A DNA stretch of 61,017 bases. Origin: Subdoligranulum sp. (lineage in GTDB: Bacteria; Bacillota; Clostridia; Oscillospirales; Ruminococcaceae). The notes beneath the pieces were generated by a model that was not told where the DNA came from, did not search any database, and worked only from the letters and a program-made list of their open reading frames with translations. Position numbers and translations under genes: made by a program. Below, one piece after another: positions 7,763 through 15,872 of this stretch. The stretch covers positions 1 to 61,017 of the forward strand of contig SFIE01000005.1 of the NCBI GenBank assembly GCA_004555405.1. The letters are read 5' to 3'. Numbering within the stretch: the stretch's first letter is position 1; the number at the start of each line of letters is the position of its first letter.

Positions 7763-8152
7763 TCAAACGGTCAGGGTGATCAGGTTGCCATCAAAATCCA
7801 GCACAACGCTTTCCATGCGGCCATAATAGGTGCTGCGGGGCATATTGCGCACGGTGTAGCCATCCTTATAAATGCGCATGGTGATCTCCCGCAGCTTTTC
7901 CTGGCTGCCGGTGGCAAGGGTCAGGCTGGAAATGCCGGTGTGCAGCGGATAGGCGCTGCCATCGGTCAGGCCGCCGCGCATCATAAACAAAATCTCGCCG
8001 CCCTCCGGCAGGCTTACAAAACCGGCCTTGCCGCCGTCGTTCATTTGGGTGTCGTTTATGATCTCACCGGCCTGTGCCCCAAAATACTCCACGAAAAAAT
8101 CCTGTGCGCGCTTGATATCACGGGTATAAATTACAACATTGCTCAATTTCAT
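7763..8152 (-). CDS. VOC family (glyoxalase/dioxygenase fold) protein
   Basis: The 129-aa protein opens with MKLSNVVIYTRDIKRAQDFF, the first beta-alpha-beta unit of the vicinal oxygen chelate fold, and ends with ESVVLDFDGNLITL, the usual closing strands. Such proteins are metal-dependent lyases, dioxygenases or antibiotic-binding proteins; the substrate cannot be told. The gene overlaps the mnmG stop by 4 bp (ATGA) and precedes rsmG, so it is translationally coupled within a tRNA/rRNA modification operon, an unusual place for this family. Confidence 0.85.
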   Translation of the reverse strand: MKLSNVVIYTRDIKRAQDFFVEYFGAQAGEIINDTQMNDGGKAGFVSLPEGGEILFMMRGGLTDGSAYPLHTGISSLTLATGSQEKLREITMRIYKDGYTVRNMPRSTYYGRMESVVLDFDGNLITLTV

Positions 8153-10056
8153 AGGGTTTCTCCTTGCTCGTTTGTTTGTTGGGCACGGCGCGCCTCGGCC
8201 ACCAGTGCAATGCTCAGCTGCGCCACATCGCTGGGGCTCACACCGGGAATGCGCCCGGCCTGCGCCAGCGTGCGGGGCCGAATTTTGTTCAGCTTTTCCC
8301 GGGCCTCCATGGAAAGCCCCTGCAGCCCCTCATAGACAAAATCCTCAGGGATCAGTGTGTTCTCGTGGCGCTGCACCTCTTTGATCTGGCGCTGCTGGCG
8401 GGCAATGTAGCCCGCATATTTGATCTCGGTTTCAATGCGCCCCGCCATCATGGGGGTCACGCCCTCTCCCCTGCCAATAATACCGGCCAGCAGGTCATAG
8501 CTCACCCCCGGGCGGCGCAGCAGCTCCACAGCCGGGCCGCCGGTTTCACCGGCATTCACACCGGCCGCCTCGGCCACCGGCTTTAAGTCTGCCGCACGCA
8601 CCGTGGTGTGGGCCAGGCGCTGCATTTCATCGGCCTTGATCTTTTGATCCTCGCAATACACGCGCCAGCGCTCATCCGTCACCAGCCCATACTCCCGGCC
8701 AATGGGGGTCAGGCGCTCATCGGCATTGTCCTGGCGCAGGGTCAGGCGATATTCGCTGCGGCTGGTCATCATGCGGTAGGGGTCCATCACGCCCTTGGTG
8801 ATCAGATCGTCCACCAGCGTGCCCAGATAGCTGGAATGCCGCGGCAGGATCAATTCCTGCTTGCCAAGGGCATTTCGGGCGGCATTCAGGCCCGCCAGCA
8901 GCCCCTGCGCGGCAGCTTCCTCATAGCCGCTGGTGCCGTTGAACTGGCCCGCGCCGTAAAGCCCGGCCACGATCTTGCTTTCCAAGGTGGCTTTCAGGCT
9001 GGTGGGGTCCACACAGTCATACTCAATGGCATAGGCCGGGCGCATGATCTCGATATTTTCAAACCCAACGATGCTGCGATACATGGCGATCTGCACATCC
9101 TCGGGCAGGCTGCTGCTCAGGCCCTGCAGATACATTTCTTCGGTGTTTTCGCCGCAGGGCTCCACAAAGATCTGATGATGGTCTTTTTCGCCAAAACGCA
9201 TCACCTTATCCTCAATGCTCGGGCAATAGCGGGGCCCCACCCCTTGGATCATGCCGCCATACAGCGGGCTGCGGTGAATGTTGGCGCGAATGATCTCATG
9301 CGTTTGCGGATTGGTAAAGGCAATGTAGCACTCCACCTTGTTGTGCATGGGGGTGCGCGTTAAAAAGCTGAAGGGCAGCAGCTCATCGTCCGGGTCACCG
9401 GGCTGGCAGGTGAGCTTATCAAAAGCAATGCTGCGCCGATGCACACGGGCCGGTGTGCCGGTTTTAAACCGGCGCAGAGGCACCCCGGCAGCCTTCAGCT
9501 GCTCGGTCAGGCGGGTAGCGGCGTGCTGGCCGTCCGGGCCGCCGTCATAAAAGGCATCGCCCACAAAAATACGCCCGCCCAGGCTGGTGCCCGTGGCGAT
9601 CACCACGCATTTGCAGCTGTAATGGCCGTTCAGGCCGGTGTACACACCGCACACATGGCCGTTCTGAATGTCCAGCCCCACAATTTCGGCCTGCTTGATG
9701 TCCAGATTCGGGGTGTCCTCCAGCGCCTTTTTCATGTACATATGATACTGCTTGCGGTCGGTCTGCACACGCAGGCTATGCACAGCCGGGCCTTTGCCGC
9801 GGTTCAGCATACGGCTTTGCAAATAGGTAGCATCGGCGGCAAGGCCCATCACACCGCCCAGAGCGTCCAGCTCACGCACCAGATGCCCCTTGGCGGTGCC
9901 GCCAATGCTCGGGTTGCAGGGCATATTGCCGATAAAATCCAAACTGATCGTAAATACGGCGGTTTTTGCTCCCAGCGTGGCGGCGGCGTGCGCGGCCTCA
10001 ATGCCCGCATGGCCTGCCCCCACCACGATCACATCATACTCTCCCAGATGATTCAT
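8149..10056 (-). CDS. mnmG: tRNA uridine-5-carboxymethylaminomethyl(34) synthesis enzyme MnmG
   Basis: The 635-aa FAD enzyme acts with MnmE to install (carboxymethyl)aminomethyl groups on wobble U34 of tRNAs. The dinucleotide-binding motif VGAGHAGIEAAHAAA is near residue 11, followed by GNMPCNPSIGGTAKGHLVRE, a hallmark of the family. The C-terminal helical domain that contacts MnmE and tRNA is present. AAGGA precedes the ATG. It is separated from its partner mnmE by a small unknown gene and overlaps the following VOC gene. Confidence 0.97.
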   Translation of the reverse strand: MNHLGEYDVIVVGAGHAGIEAAHAAATLGAKTAVFTISLDFIGNMPCNPSIGGTAKGHLVRELDALGGVMGLAADATYLQSRMLNRGKGPAVHSLRVQTDRKQYHMYMKKALEDTPNLDIKQAEIVGLDIQNGHVCGVYTGLNGHYSCKCVVIATGTSLGGRIFVGDAFYDGGPDGQHAATRLTEQLKAAGVPLRRFKTGTPARVHRRSIAFDKLTCQPGDPDDELLPFSFLTRTPMHNKVECYIAFTNPQTHEIIRANIHRSPLYGGMIQGVGPRYCPSIEDKVMRFGEKDHHQIFVEPCGENTEEMYLQGLSSSLPEDVQIAMYRSIVGFENIEIMRPAYAIEYDCVDPTSLKATLESKIVAGLYGAGQFNGTSGYEEAAAQGLLAGLNAARNALGKQELILPRHSSYLGTLVDDLITKGVMDPYRMMTSRSEYRLTLRQDNADERLTPIGREYGLVTDERWRVYCEDQKIKADEMQRLAHTTVRAADLKPVAEAAGVNAGETGGPAVELLRRPGVSYDLLAGIIGRGEGVTPMMAGRIETEIKYAGYIARQQRQIKEVQRHENTLIPEDFVYEGLQGLSMEAREKLNKIRPRTLAQAGRIPGVSPSDVAQLSIALVAEARRAQQTNEQGETL

Positions 10057-10083
10057 AGTGGTTCCTTCTTTTTATAATGGGGT

Positions 10084-10329
10084 TCACAGATAATATTTAA
10101 TGGCAAGGCCCGTTGTGCGCAGGCTCTTGGGGCGGCGCAGAATTTCATCCCCCGGCTCGGCCAGCTTTTGCATGGCAATGCAGATTTCCTCCAGCCCGTC
10201 CTGCAAAAACAGCTCCTTTTGAATATCGCCGCTGATCAGCGTGATCTCGGTTTCGCCGCGCTTTTTGGCCGAAAGGATCTTTTCCTGAATATACTTGCCC
10301 ACATCGCGCTCGCTCATCAAATCGCTCAT
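10084..10329 (-). CDS. Small conserved-looking protein between mnmE and mnmG, unknown function
   Basis: I do not recognise this 81-aa protein. It starts MSDLMSERDVGKYIQEKIL at 10329, with AGGAG 8 nt upstream; an upstream ATG in frame lacks a ribosome site. It is charged and predicted to be soluble, with no Cys and a hydrophobic C-terminus (TGLAIKYYL). Gaps to mnmE (42 bp) and mnmG (27 bp) are short, so it is translated from the same mRNA as the two subunits of the MnmEG complex. A role with that complex is only a guess from position. Confidence 0.75.
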   Translation of the reverse strand: MSDLMSERDVGKYIQEKILSAKKRGETEITLISGDIQKELFLQDGLEEICIAMQKLAEPGDEILRRPKSLRTTGLAIKYYL

Positions 10330-10371
10330 ATCGTCATCTCCTATTTCAAAATGGGGCATTGCCCCGTCAAA

Positions 10372-11748
10372 TTACTTGCCTACGCAGAATTTTTCAAACA
10401 CGCCGTCGATTACTGCCTCGTCGGCCCTCTCGCCGGTGAGGGCGTACAGCGCATCCAGCGCATCGTCCAGGCACACGCTCACGGCATCCAGCCCAAACCC
10501 GCCTGCGGCGGCCTCCAGCGCTTCGTTTAAGGCGCTCTGGGCACGGGTGGCGGCGCTCAGCTGGCGCTCCCCTGCCAGACAAGCCGCGCCGGGGTCAAAC
10601 CCGGTCACCCCCAGCAGCTCGCGCACGGCATCGCCCAGGGCTTCACGGGCGGCGGGGTCGTTGGCGCTCAGGCACAGAATTTTGCGGAAATACGGCTTCA
10701 GCTGCTCCAGTTCCAGCCGCTGCTGCAGATCGTTTTTGTTCACCAGCGCCAGCGCAGGCTTGCCCTTGCAGCGCGCGGCCAGCTGCAGATCGTCGGCGTT
10801 CAGGGGCTCGCTGCCGTCAAACACTGCCAGCACCAGCCCGGCTTCCTCCAGCTTTTTGTAACTGCGGCGAATGCCCTCGGCCTCCACCACATCCTCGGTT
10901 TCCCGAAGGCCGGCGGTGTCGAACAAATTCACGCGAATGCCCCCCAGCATCACCGCCTGCTCCACCACATCGCGCGTGGTGCCGGCCACCGGGGTCACGA
11001 TCGCACGCTCAAAGCCCGCCAGCAGATTCAGCAGCGTGCTTTTGCCCACATTGGGGCGGCCCAGCAGTGCGGCATCCACCCCCCGGCGCAGCACAGCGCC
11101 TGCATCGTAGTTTCGGATCAAATCGTCCAGCACTGTGCGGCTGCGGGTGAGCGTGTCGGTCAGCTGGGATTCCTGCAAGGCGGGCACATCCTCTTCGGGA
11201 TAGTCCACCCACGCCGCAATGTGGGTGGCCAGCTCGGTGAGCGCCGCCTGCACCCCGGCAATTTTTTTGGCCAGCGCGCCGTCCAGCGCAGCCAGCCCCA
11301 GCGCAGCGCCCTGCCGCCCGCTGGCCGAAATAATATCCATCACGGCCTCGGCCTGAGTCAGGCTCATGCGGCCGTTTTCAAAGGCGCGGCGTGTAAATTC
11401 CCCCGCCCCGGCCGGGGCGGCGCCCGCCGCGATCAGCGCTTCCACCAGGCACTGCGCCATGGCGCCGCCGCCATGCACCGAAAGCTCCACCACATCCTCG
11501 CCCGTGTAGCTGTGGGGGGCGCGGAAAAACAGCGCCACGGTTTCGTCCATGCGGCGGCCCGCCTGGAAAAAGTGGCCGAACATGGCCGTGTAGCCCTTTG
11601 CCTCCTGCACTTTTTTGCGGGTGTTCACAGGCACAAACACCTTCTCCGCAATGTCATAGGCCGCAGGCCCCGAAAGGCGCACCACGGCAATGCCGCCCTC
11701 GCCCGGGGGCGTAGCAATGGCGCAAATGGTTGCGGAAAGATCGTTCAT
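10372..11748 (-). CDS. mnmE: tRNA modification GTPase MnmE (TrmE)
   Basis: The 458-aa GTPase partners MnmG in wobble-uridine modification. The N-terminal tetrahydrofolate-binding domain begins SATICAIATPPGEGGIAVVRLSG. The G domain has Walker A GRPNVGKST, the switch DTAGLRE and the NKND specificity motif. The C-terminus ends FCVGK, the conserved CxGK catalytic tail. The ATG at 11748 has AAAGGAG 7 nt upstream; a longer frame upstream starts inside the promoter and is rejected. Confidence 0.97.
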   Translation of the reverse strand: MNDLSATICAIATPPGEGGIAVVRLSGPAAYDIAEKVFVPVNTRKKVQEAKGYTAMFGHFFQAGRRMDETVALFFRAPHSYTGEDVVELSVHGGGAMAQCLVEALIAAGAAPAGAGEFTRRAFENGRMSLTQAEAVMDIISASGRQGAALGLAALDGALAKKIAGVQAALTELATHIAAWVDYPEEDVPALQESQLTDTLTRSRTVLDDLIRNYDAGAVLRRGVDAALLGRPNVGKSTLLNLLAGFERAIVTPVAGTTRDVVEQAVMLGGIRVNLFDTAGLRETEDVVEAEGIRRSYKKLEEAGLVLAVFDGSEPLNADDLQLAARCKGKPALALVNKNDLQQRLELEQLKPYFRKILCLSANDPAAREALGDAVRELLGVTGFDPGAACLAGERQLSAATRAQSALNEALEAAAGGFGLDAVSVCLDDALDALYALTGERADEAVIDGVFEKFCVGK

Positions 11749-11797
11749 AAGCAGGCTCCTTTTTTGATGCTTTGGCAGAGTTTCGATAGTTAAGTTT

Positions 11798-11826
11798 ATG
11801 ATAGCACACTTTGCGCTTCTTGAAAA
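11798..11826 (-). promoter_or_regulatory. Probable mnmE promoter
   Basis: The minus strand has TATCAT (11798-11803) preceded by TGC, and TTTTCA (11821-11826) 17 bp further upstream. The -35 is weak. It sits directly downstream of the GTTTTCCACA hairpin. Confidence 0.45.
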
Positions 11827-11875
11827 GCGCTGAGTTTTCCACAAACAGGGCCTGCATTGTGGAAAACCCGGCGCT
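11826..11875. repeat. GTTTTCCACA hairpin, copy A
   Basis: GTTTTCCACA (11834-11843) and its exact complement TGTGGAAAAC (11858-11867) face each other across 14 bp, with an outer AGCGC/GCGCT extension. No T-run follows on either strand, so it is not an ordinary terminator. The same 10-bp arms recur at 39643 and 57381. The arm contains TTTTCCACA, a relaxed DnaA-box sequence also found in the oriC gap. The 11749-12051 gap otherwise holds the jag terminator and the mnmE promoter. Confidence 0.75.
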
Positions 11876-11994
11876 GTTTTGGCGCTGCCCTTTTATATTT
11901 TCAAAGCATAGAAAATTTTAACGATGAAAAGGTCTTTCTTACAGTGATCTTTCTGCCGTTGTCGGCGCAGAAGATCCTGTGCCCCGGCCAAGCC

Positions 11995-12036
11995 GAAAAA
12001 AGCACCCCTGTGCCGTTTATGGGCACAGGGGTGCTT
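11995..12036 (-). terminator. Intrinsic terminator after jag
   Basis: On the minus strand AGCACCCCTGTGCC pairs perfectly with GGCACAGGGGTGCT around a 7-nt loop and is followed by TTTTTTCGG. It ends the rpmH-jag cluster and leaves mnmE to its own promoter. Confidence 0.92.
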
Positions 12037-12051
12037 GAGATTCAGCGGATC

Positions 12052-13131
12052 TTACAGTTCGATCTTGCCATACAGGGCCAGACCGTCGGCATCGTTGATG
12101 CGCTCGGCACGCTTGGGCGCCACGGGAGCGGCCTCACCAGGGGCAACCTCGCTGAAGTTGCGGGTGGGCACGCTGGTGCGGCGGTCGTTAAAGCGGCGGC
12201 CACCCTCACGGCGAGGGCCGCGATTGCTGTTGTAGCGGCCGCCATTGCGGCTGCCGTAGCGGCGGTCATCACGGCGGGGGCCGCGGCCGCCTGCACGGCG
12301 TTCGCTGCTGCGGTCACGCACATTCGAGGCGTTGGGGTCGGTGGAATAGATCACCACACGGCGGTCGGGGCCATCGCCCTCGCTTTCGCTGCGCACACCC
12401 TCGATCTTGCCCACAGCGCTGTGAATGATGCGGCGCTCGTAGGGGTTCATGGGCTCCACAGCAATGCTGCGGCCCGTGCGGATCACCTTTTCGCTCAGGC
12501 GCTTGGCCAGTGCTTCCAGATCGGCCTCACGCTTGTTGCGGTAACCGGCCACATCCAGGCCCAGCTTCATGTAATCGCCGCCCAAACGGTTGGCCACCAG
12601 GCTGGCCAGATAGCTCAAAGCCTCCATGGTTTCGCCGCGGCGGCCGATGAGCGCGCTCACCTGCTTGCCGCCGGTCACATGCAGAATGGTGGCTTCGCCC
12701 TTCTGCACAGGGTGGAATTCCACGCCGGTCACGCCCATGGCGGCGAACACCTCGGTCAGATATTCAATGGCGGCTTTTACTTTTTCGTTCTGTTCGGGGT
12801 CAATGTCCACCTCGATCTCCTCGTCCTGCTGTGCCTCGGCAGCCTTGGCAGGGGCTTCGGCGGGCGTTTCGGCAACGGGCTGCTGCTGGGCAGGGGCGGG
12901 GGCGGCAGGTTCTGCCACAGGGGCGGGAGCCGGTGCGGGTGCGGGGGTAGGGTCTTCCACCTCCACGGTCACCTTTGCCTTGGCAGGAATGGTGCGGAAC
13001 AGCTTGCGCACGGGCATTTCCAGCACTTCCACACTCACATTTCGATCGTCCTGATTTACGCCCAGCTTGGCACAGGCTGCTTCAATGGCCTCTTCAATCG
13101 ACTTTCCGGTGCAAATTTCTTCGCGAATCAT
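12052..13131 (-). CDS. jag: Jag/KhpB RNA-binding protein with long Arg/Gly-rich tail
   Basis: The 359-aa protein has an N-terminal Jag_N domain (about 1-52), a Pro/Ala-rich linker (58-105), a KH domain with GRRGETMEALSYLASLV, and an R3H domain with the R-x-x-x-H type core in NPYERRIIHSAVG. Jag/KhpB binds RNA with KhpA and affects cell elongation in relatives. Residues from ~270 onward form a tail of RGG/RR-rich sequence (GRGPRRDDRR, GGRYNSNRGPRREGG), longer than typical Jag proteins and likely an extra RNA-binding low-complexity region. AAGGAGG precedes the ATG. It starts 21 bp after yidC. Confidence 0.95.
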   Translation of the reverse strand: MIREEICTGKSIEEAIEAACAKLGVNQDDRNVSVEVLEMPVRKLFRTIPAKAKVTVEVEDPTPAPAPAPAPVAEPAAPAPAQQQPVAETPAEAPAKAAEAQQDEEIEVDIDPEQNEKVKAAIEYLTEVFAAMGVTGVEFHPVQKGEATILHVTGGKQVSALIGRRGETMEALSYLASLVANRLGGDYMKLGLDVAGYRNKREADLEALAKRLSEKVIRTGRSIAVEPMNPYERRIIHSAVGKIEGVRSESEGDGPDRRVVIYSTDPNASNVRDRSSERRAGGRGPRRDDRRYGSRNGGRYNSNRGPRREGGRRFNDRRTSVPTRNFSEVAPGEAAPVAPKRAERINDADGLALYGKIEL

Positions 13132-13151
13132 CGTGATTCCTCCTTATAGTC

Positions 13152-14261
13152 TTATTTCTGGGGCTTATCCTGCGAAGCCTCGGGCTGTTCAGCAGGCTTT
13201 TCCTCAGCGGGCTGCTCAGGCTCAACGGGCTTTGCATCCAAACGGGTGGTGCGCTCGTCGGCATACTTGGCCTTGTCCAGCTCGCGGGCCTTTTCCAGGC
13301 GCAGCTTGGCCAGCTCGTTGGCGCCCACTTCCTTGGTCACCTGCTCACCGGTTTTCTGGTCGGTGATGGTAACGGTCTTGCGCTTTTTCATTTCCTTTTT
13401 CTTGGCAGCCAGCTCTTCGGCGTACTGCTTTTTAAATTCTTCGGGATCGTAGATCTTTTTGCAGATCAGGGTCTGGCCCAGCATCAGCAGGTTGCTCACG
13501 GTGTAGTACAGCGAGAATGCCACGGGCAGCTGGAAGCAGATAAAGGCAAAGAAGATGCTCATCATCCAGGGCATATACTTCATGCTGCCCTCCAGCTGCT
13601 GGCCGCTGGCTTTCATGGTGATCACGTTGGTAAAGATCATGCTCACGCAGGCCAGCACGGGGAAAATCAGCAGCGGGGTGAGGCCGAAGAAGGGCTGCTC
13701 ACACAGGTTCACGCCAAAGAAGTCCATGTTGAAATTGGCGATGCTCTGCACTTCGGCATCGGTCAGGCCGGTCATGGCGGTGCCCGCCTGCACAGCCTTG
13801 ACAATAGCGGTTTCCGAGGTGTAGATATAGTTGCTGATGCCCAGGCCTGCAGCGGCCACCTTCAGGCTCTCCTTGGCAATGCCCAGGATGTACTGCAGGG
13901 GGTAGTAGATAACTTCGATAACGCCGAACAGAATCAGCATATTCAGCAGCTGGGGCAGGCAGCCGCCGGTGGGGTTGTAGCCATAATCCTGCTGCAGGCG
14001 GGCAAGCTCTTCGTTCTGGCGCTGGGGGTCATTGCGGTACTTTTTCTGGATCTCCTGCACCATGGGCATAAACACGCTCTGTTTTGCCATGGTTTTCTGG
14101 CTGTGCAAGGCCAGAGGGAAGCTGACCACACGGATCAGCAGGGTGAAGAGAATGATGGCAATGCCGTAGTTGCTGACCAAGCCGTAGATCATTCTCATGA
14201 TGGGTCCCAGAATCACTGAAAGACCGCCGAGGATGCTGTAAAAACTCATAGTCGGTTCCAT
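13152..14261 (-). CDS. yidC: YidC/OxaA membrane protein insertase
   Basis: The 369-aa protein inserts and folds membrane proteins with or without SecYEG. The membrane core shows the first conserved segment NYGIAIILFTLLIRVVSFPL with the functional Arg, then the cytoplasmic hairpin (QEIQKKYRNDPQRQNEEL) and later segments ending FSLYYTVSNLLMLGQT. There is no lipobox Cys, unlike SpoIIIJ-type Gram-positive homologues. The C-terminal 90 residues are highly charged and Lys/Glu/Pro-rich, typical of ribosome-contacting tails. The first ATG has only GGGGCGG upstream; an ATG four codons later is possible. Confidence 0.96.
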   Translation of the reverse strand: MEPTMSFYSILGGLSVILGPIMRMIYGLVSNYGIAIILFTLLIRVVSFPLALHSQKTMAKQSVFMPMVQEIQKKYRNDPQRQNEELARLQQDYGYNPTGGCLPQLLNMLILFGVIEVIYYPLQYILGIAKESLKVAAAGLGISNYIYTSETAIVKAVQAGTAMTGLTDAEVQSIANFNMDFFGVNLCEQPFFGLTPLLIFPVLACVSMIFTNVITMKASGQQLEGSMKYMPWMMSIFFAFICFQLPVAFSLYYTVSNLLMLGQTLICKKIYDPEEFKKQYAEELAAKKKEMKKRKTVTITDQKTGEQVTKEVGANELAKLRLEKARELDKAKYADERTTRLDAKPVEPEQPAEEKPAEQPEASQDKPQK

Positions 14262-14345
14262 TTCCGCCCCGTTTGCGCCCGGAGCATTTTATTTTTTATA
14301 TGGTAGGACTCCCCGCGCAAAGGTAAGTCACAAGTAGCAAAACGA

Positions 14346-14612
14346 TCAGCCGCGCCGCTCTTTTTGCAGGCGGCGGGCAGGGTTCACCCAGCGGCCCTTT
14401 TCCGGCACGGGGTCATATCCCCATTTGCCCAGCGGATTGCAGCGCAAAACGCGCCACAGCGTGAGCAGGGTGCCCTTCAGTGCGCCGTGTATGGCCAGCG
14501 CCTGCATTCCGTATTCGCTGCAGGTGGGCGTAAAGCGGCAGTTGTGGCCCAGCATGGGGCTGATAAAGCGCTTATACCCCCGCAGCAGCCAGATCAGCCC
14601 CCGGGCGATCAT
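14346..14612 (-). CDS. yidD: YidD membrane protein insertion efficiency factor
   Basis: The 88-aa protein has the invariant signature RFTPTCSEYG followed by GALKGTLLTLWRVLRCNPLGKWGYDPVPE, diagnostic of YidD (DUF37). YidD peripherally associates with the inner face of the membrane and helps YidC-dependent insertion. Its ATG overlaps the rnpA stop (ATGA), which fixes the start and shows translational coupling. An 84-bp gap separates it from yidC. Confidence 0.95.
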   Translation of the reverse strand: MIARGLIWLLRGYKRFISPMLGHNCRFTPTCSEYGMQALAIHGALKGTLLTLWRVLRCNPLGKWGYDPVPEKGRWVNPARRLQKERRG

Positions 14613-14989
14613 GCGTTTGGGGCATCGCCCGGCACGGGCTTGGGGGCGGGGGGATTTTTGTCGGGCAGGCCGGCCTTGGCCAAAAGCTTGCTCAGCGTTT
14701 TTTCCAGCTGCGTGCTTTTCAGCCTGGCGGTTTGCGCTCTGGCCACCAGCACGATATCCACACTGCCCACATTTTCGGGCAGATGGGCTGCCAGCGCCGC
14801 GCGCATCACGCGCCGGGCACGGTTGCGCACCACGGCATGGCCCACCTTTTTGGTGGCCGTAAGGCCCACGCGGGTGTAGCCCAAACGGTTTTTCCCTACA
14901 TATAAAACAAGCTGCGGATGCACAAAGCATCTGCCGCGGGCGTAAACGCGGGAAAATTCTTTATTTTTGCAAATGGGTCGAAATCGCAT
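14609..14989 (-). CDS. rnpA: Ribonuclease P protein component
   Basis: The 126-aa basic protein supports the RNA subunit of RNase P in tRNA 5' processing. It shows KEFSRVYARGRC at the start and the RNR motif region VVRNRARRVMRAALAAH. The ATG at 14989 has GGAGG 7 nt upstream; a longer open frame is rejected. The last ~20 residues are Pro-rich and beyond the fold. It follows rpmH after a 187-bp gap that contains a terminator-like hairpin. Confidence 0.95.
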   Translation of the reverse strand: MRFRPICKNKEFSRVYARGRCFVHPQLVLYVGKNRLGYTRVGLTATKKVGHAVVRNRARRVMRAALAAHLPENVGSVDIVLVARAQTARLKSTQLEKTLSKLLAKAGLPDKNPPAPKPVPGDAPNA

Positions 14990-15106
14990 GGGCCCGCCTC
15001 CGGGTAGATCTGTTATATACTGTATGCCGGTTCTGCAAATTCTGCAAAAGGGCAATATCGGGAAAAAGGCCGCAGGGTACACTTTCCCCGGCAGCCTGAA
15101 TGATCT

Positions 15107-15141
15107 TGAAAAAATAAGGCCACCAATTTCTCAGTGACCTT
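15107..15141 (-). terminator. Attenuator-like terminator between rpmH and rnpA
   Basis: On the minus strand AAGGTCACT pairs with GGTGGCCTT (one G-U) around a short loop and is followed by ATTTTTTC. Being inside the rpmH-rnpA-yidD cluster, it should reduce readthrough so L34 is made in large excess over RnpA. Confidence 0.7.
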
Positions 15142-15176
15142 TTTTTCAAAGCTATTGCGGTTTGATCCTGATAAAA

Positions 15177-15311
15177 TCAAACAGTCAGGCTCTTGCGGCC
15201 CTTGGCGCGGCGAGCATTGATGACCTTACGGCCGTTCTTGGTGCTCATACGCTGCAGGAAGCCATGAACCTCTTTCCGCTGACGCTTCTTGGGCTGGAAA
15301 GTTTTTTTCAT
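15177..15311 (-). CDS. rpmH: 50S ribosomal protein L34
   Basis: The 44-aa product starts MKKTFQPKKRQRKEVHGF and ends ARRAKGRKSLTV, which is the full L34 sequence. GGAGG lies 8 nt upstream of the ATG. It is the first gene of the leftward cluster, expressed from the strong promoter at 15430-15459. Confidence 0.98.
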   Translation of the reverse strand: MKKTFQPKKRQRKEVHGFLQRMSTKNGRKVINARRAKGRKSLTV

Positions 15312-15429
15312 TTTCAGTTCCTCCACTTAAGCCCCTGTAAAGGAGCCATTGATACATTGGCTTCTCGTACCGCCCCAAAAAGCATTGCTGCCGGGCGGCC
15401 AATACGGGTAGATAGCCTTACAGACTTTG

Positions 15430-15459
15430 ATTATATGCTATAACCGGGGCTTTTGTCAA
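15430..15459 (-). promoter_or_regulatory. rpmH promoter
   Basis: The minus strand has perfect TTGACA (15454-15459) and TATAAT (15430-15435) hexamers with an 18-bp spacer. The leader to rpmH is about 110 nt. Confidence 0.85.
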
Positions 15460-15678
15460 CCTTTTTCGCCCGATTTTTGCGGATTTTTTTGCCACAGGGC
15501 TGTGCAATGCAAGGCGTTTGCCTTTTCATGCACCGGCCCCGGATAAAGGAAATTTTTTCGTGTGTGCGCTGTTCCACAAAATCTTGGGGAAGATGGCCCC
15601 GCCGCCACATTTTATGGGAATCGGTTCCCTTTTCTTATAAGTATATTTATAAAATATTACAATTTATAGGCGCAGTGA

Positions 15679-15707
15679 TTGTAAAAAAATCAATTTTGTG
15701 CTATACT
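15679..15707 (+). promoter_or_regulatory. dnaA promoter
   Basis: TTGTAA (15679-15684), 17 bp, then TATACT (15702-15707) with an upstream TGC extension. The leader to dnaA is about 160 nt. Upstream, 15600-15670 is AT-rich. A weak DnaA-box-like TGTTCCACA is at 15570-15578. No gene is seen in the 15312-15872 divergent gap. Confidence 0.7.
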
Positions 15708-15872
15708 ATCTGTTACATATCTAATATGGGCAAACTGCGCTCGGTGCAATTTTTTGCAGCGGGGTTTCTTTAGGTGTGCCCTGTTTTGATTTTGGTTACG
15801 AAAGCGGAAGAATAAAAGCTGCAGCCCCAACCTGAGCCGGGCTGCCGAAAGCCCTTTTTCAGGAGTAAAAGT

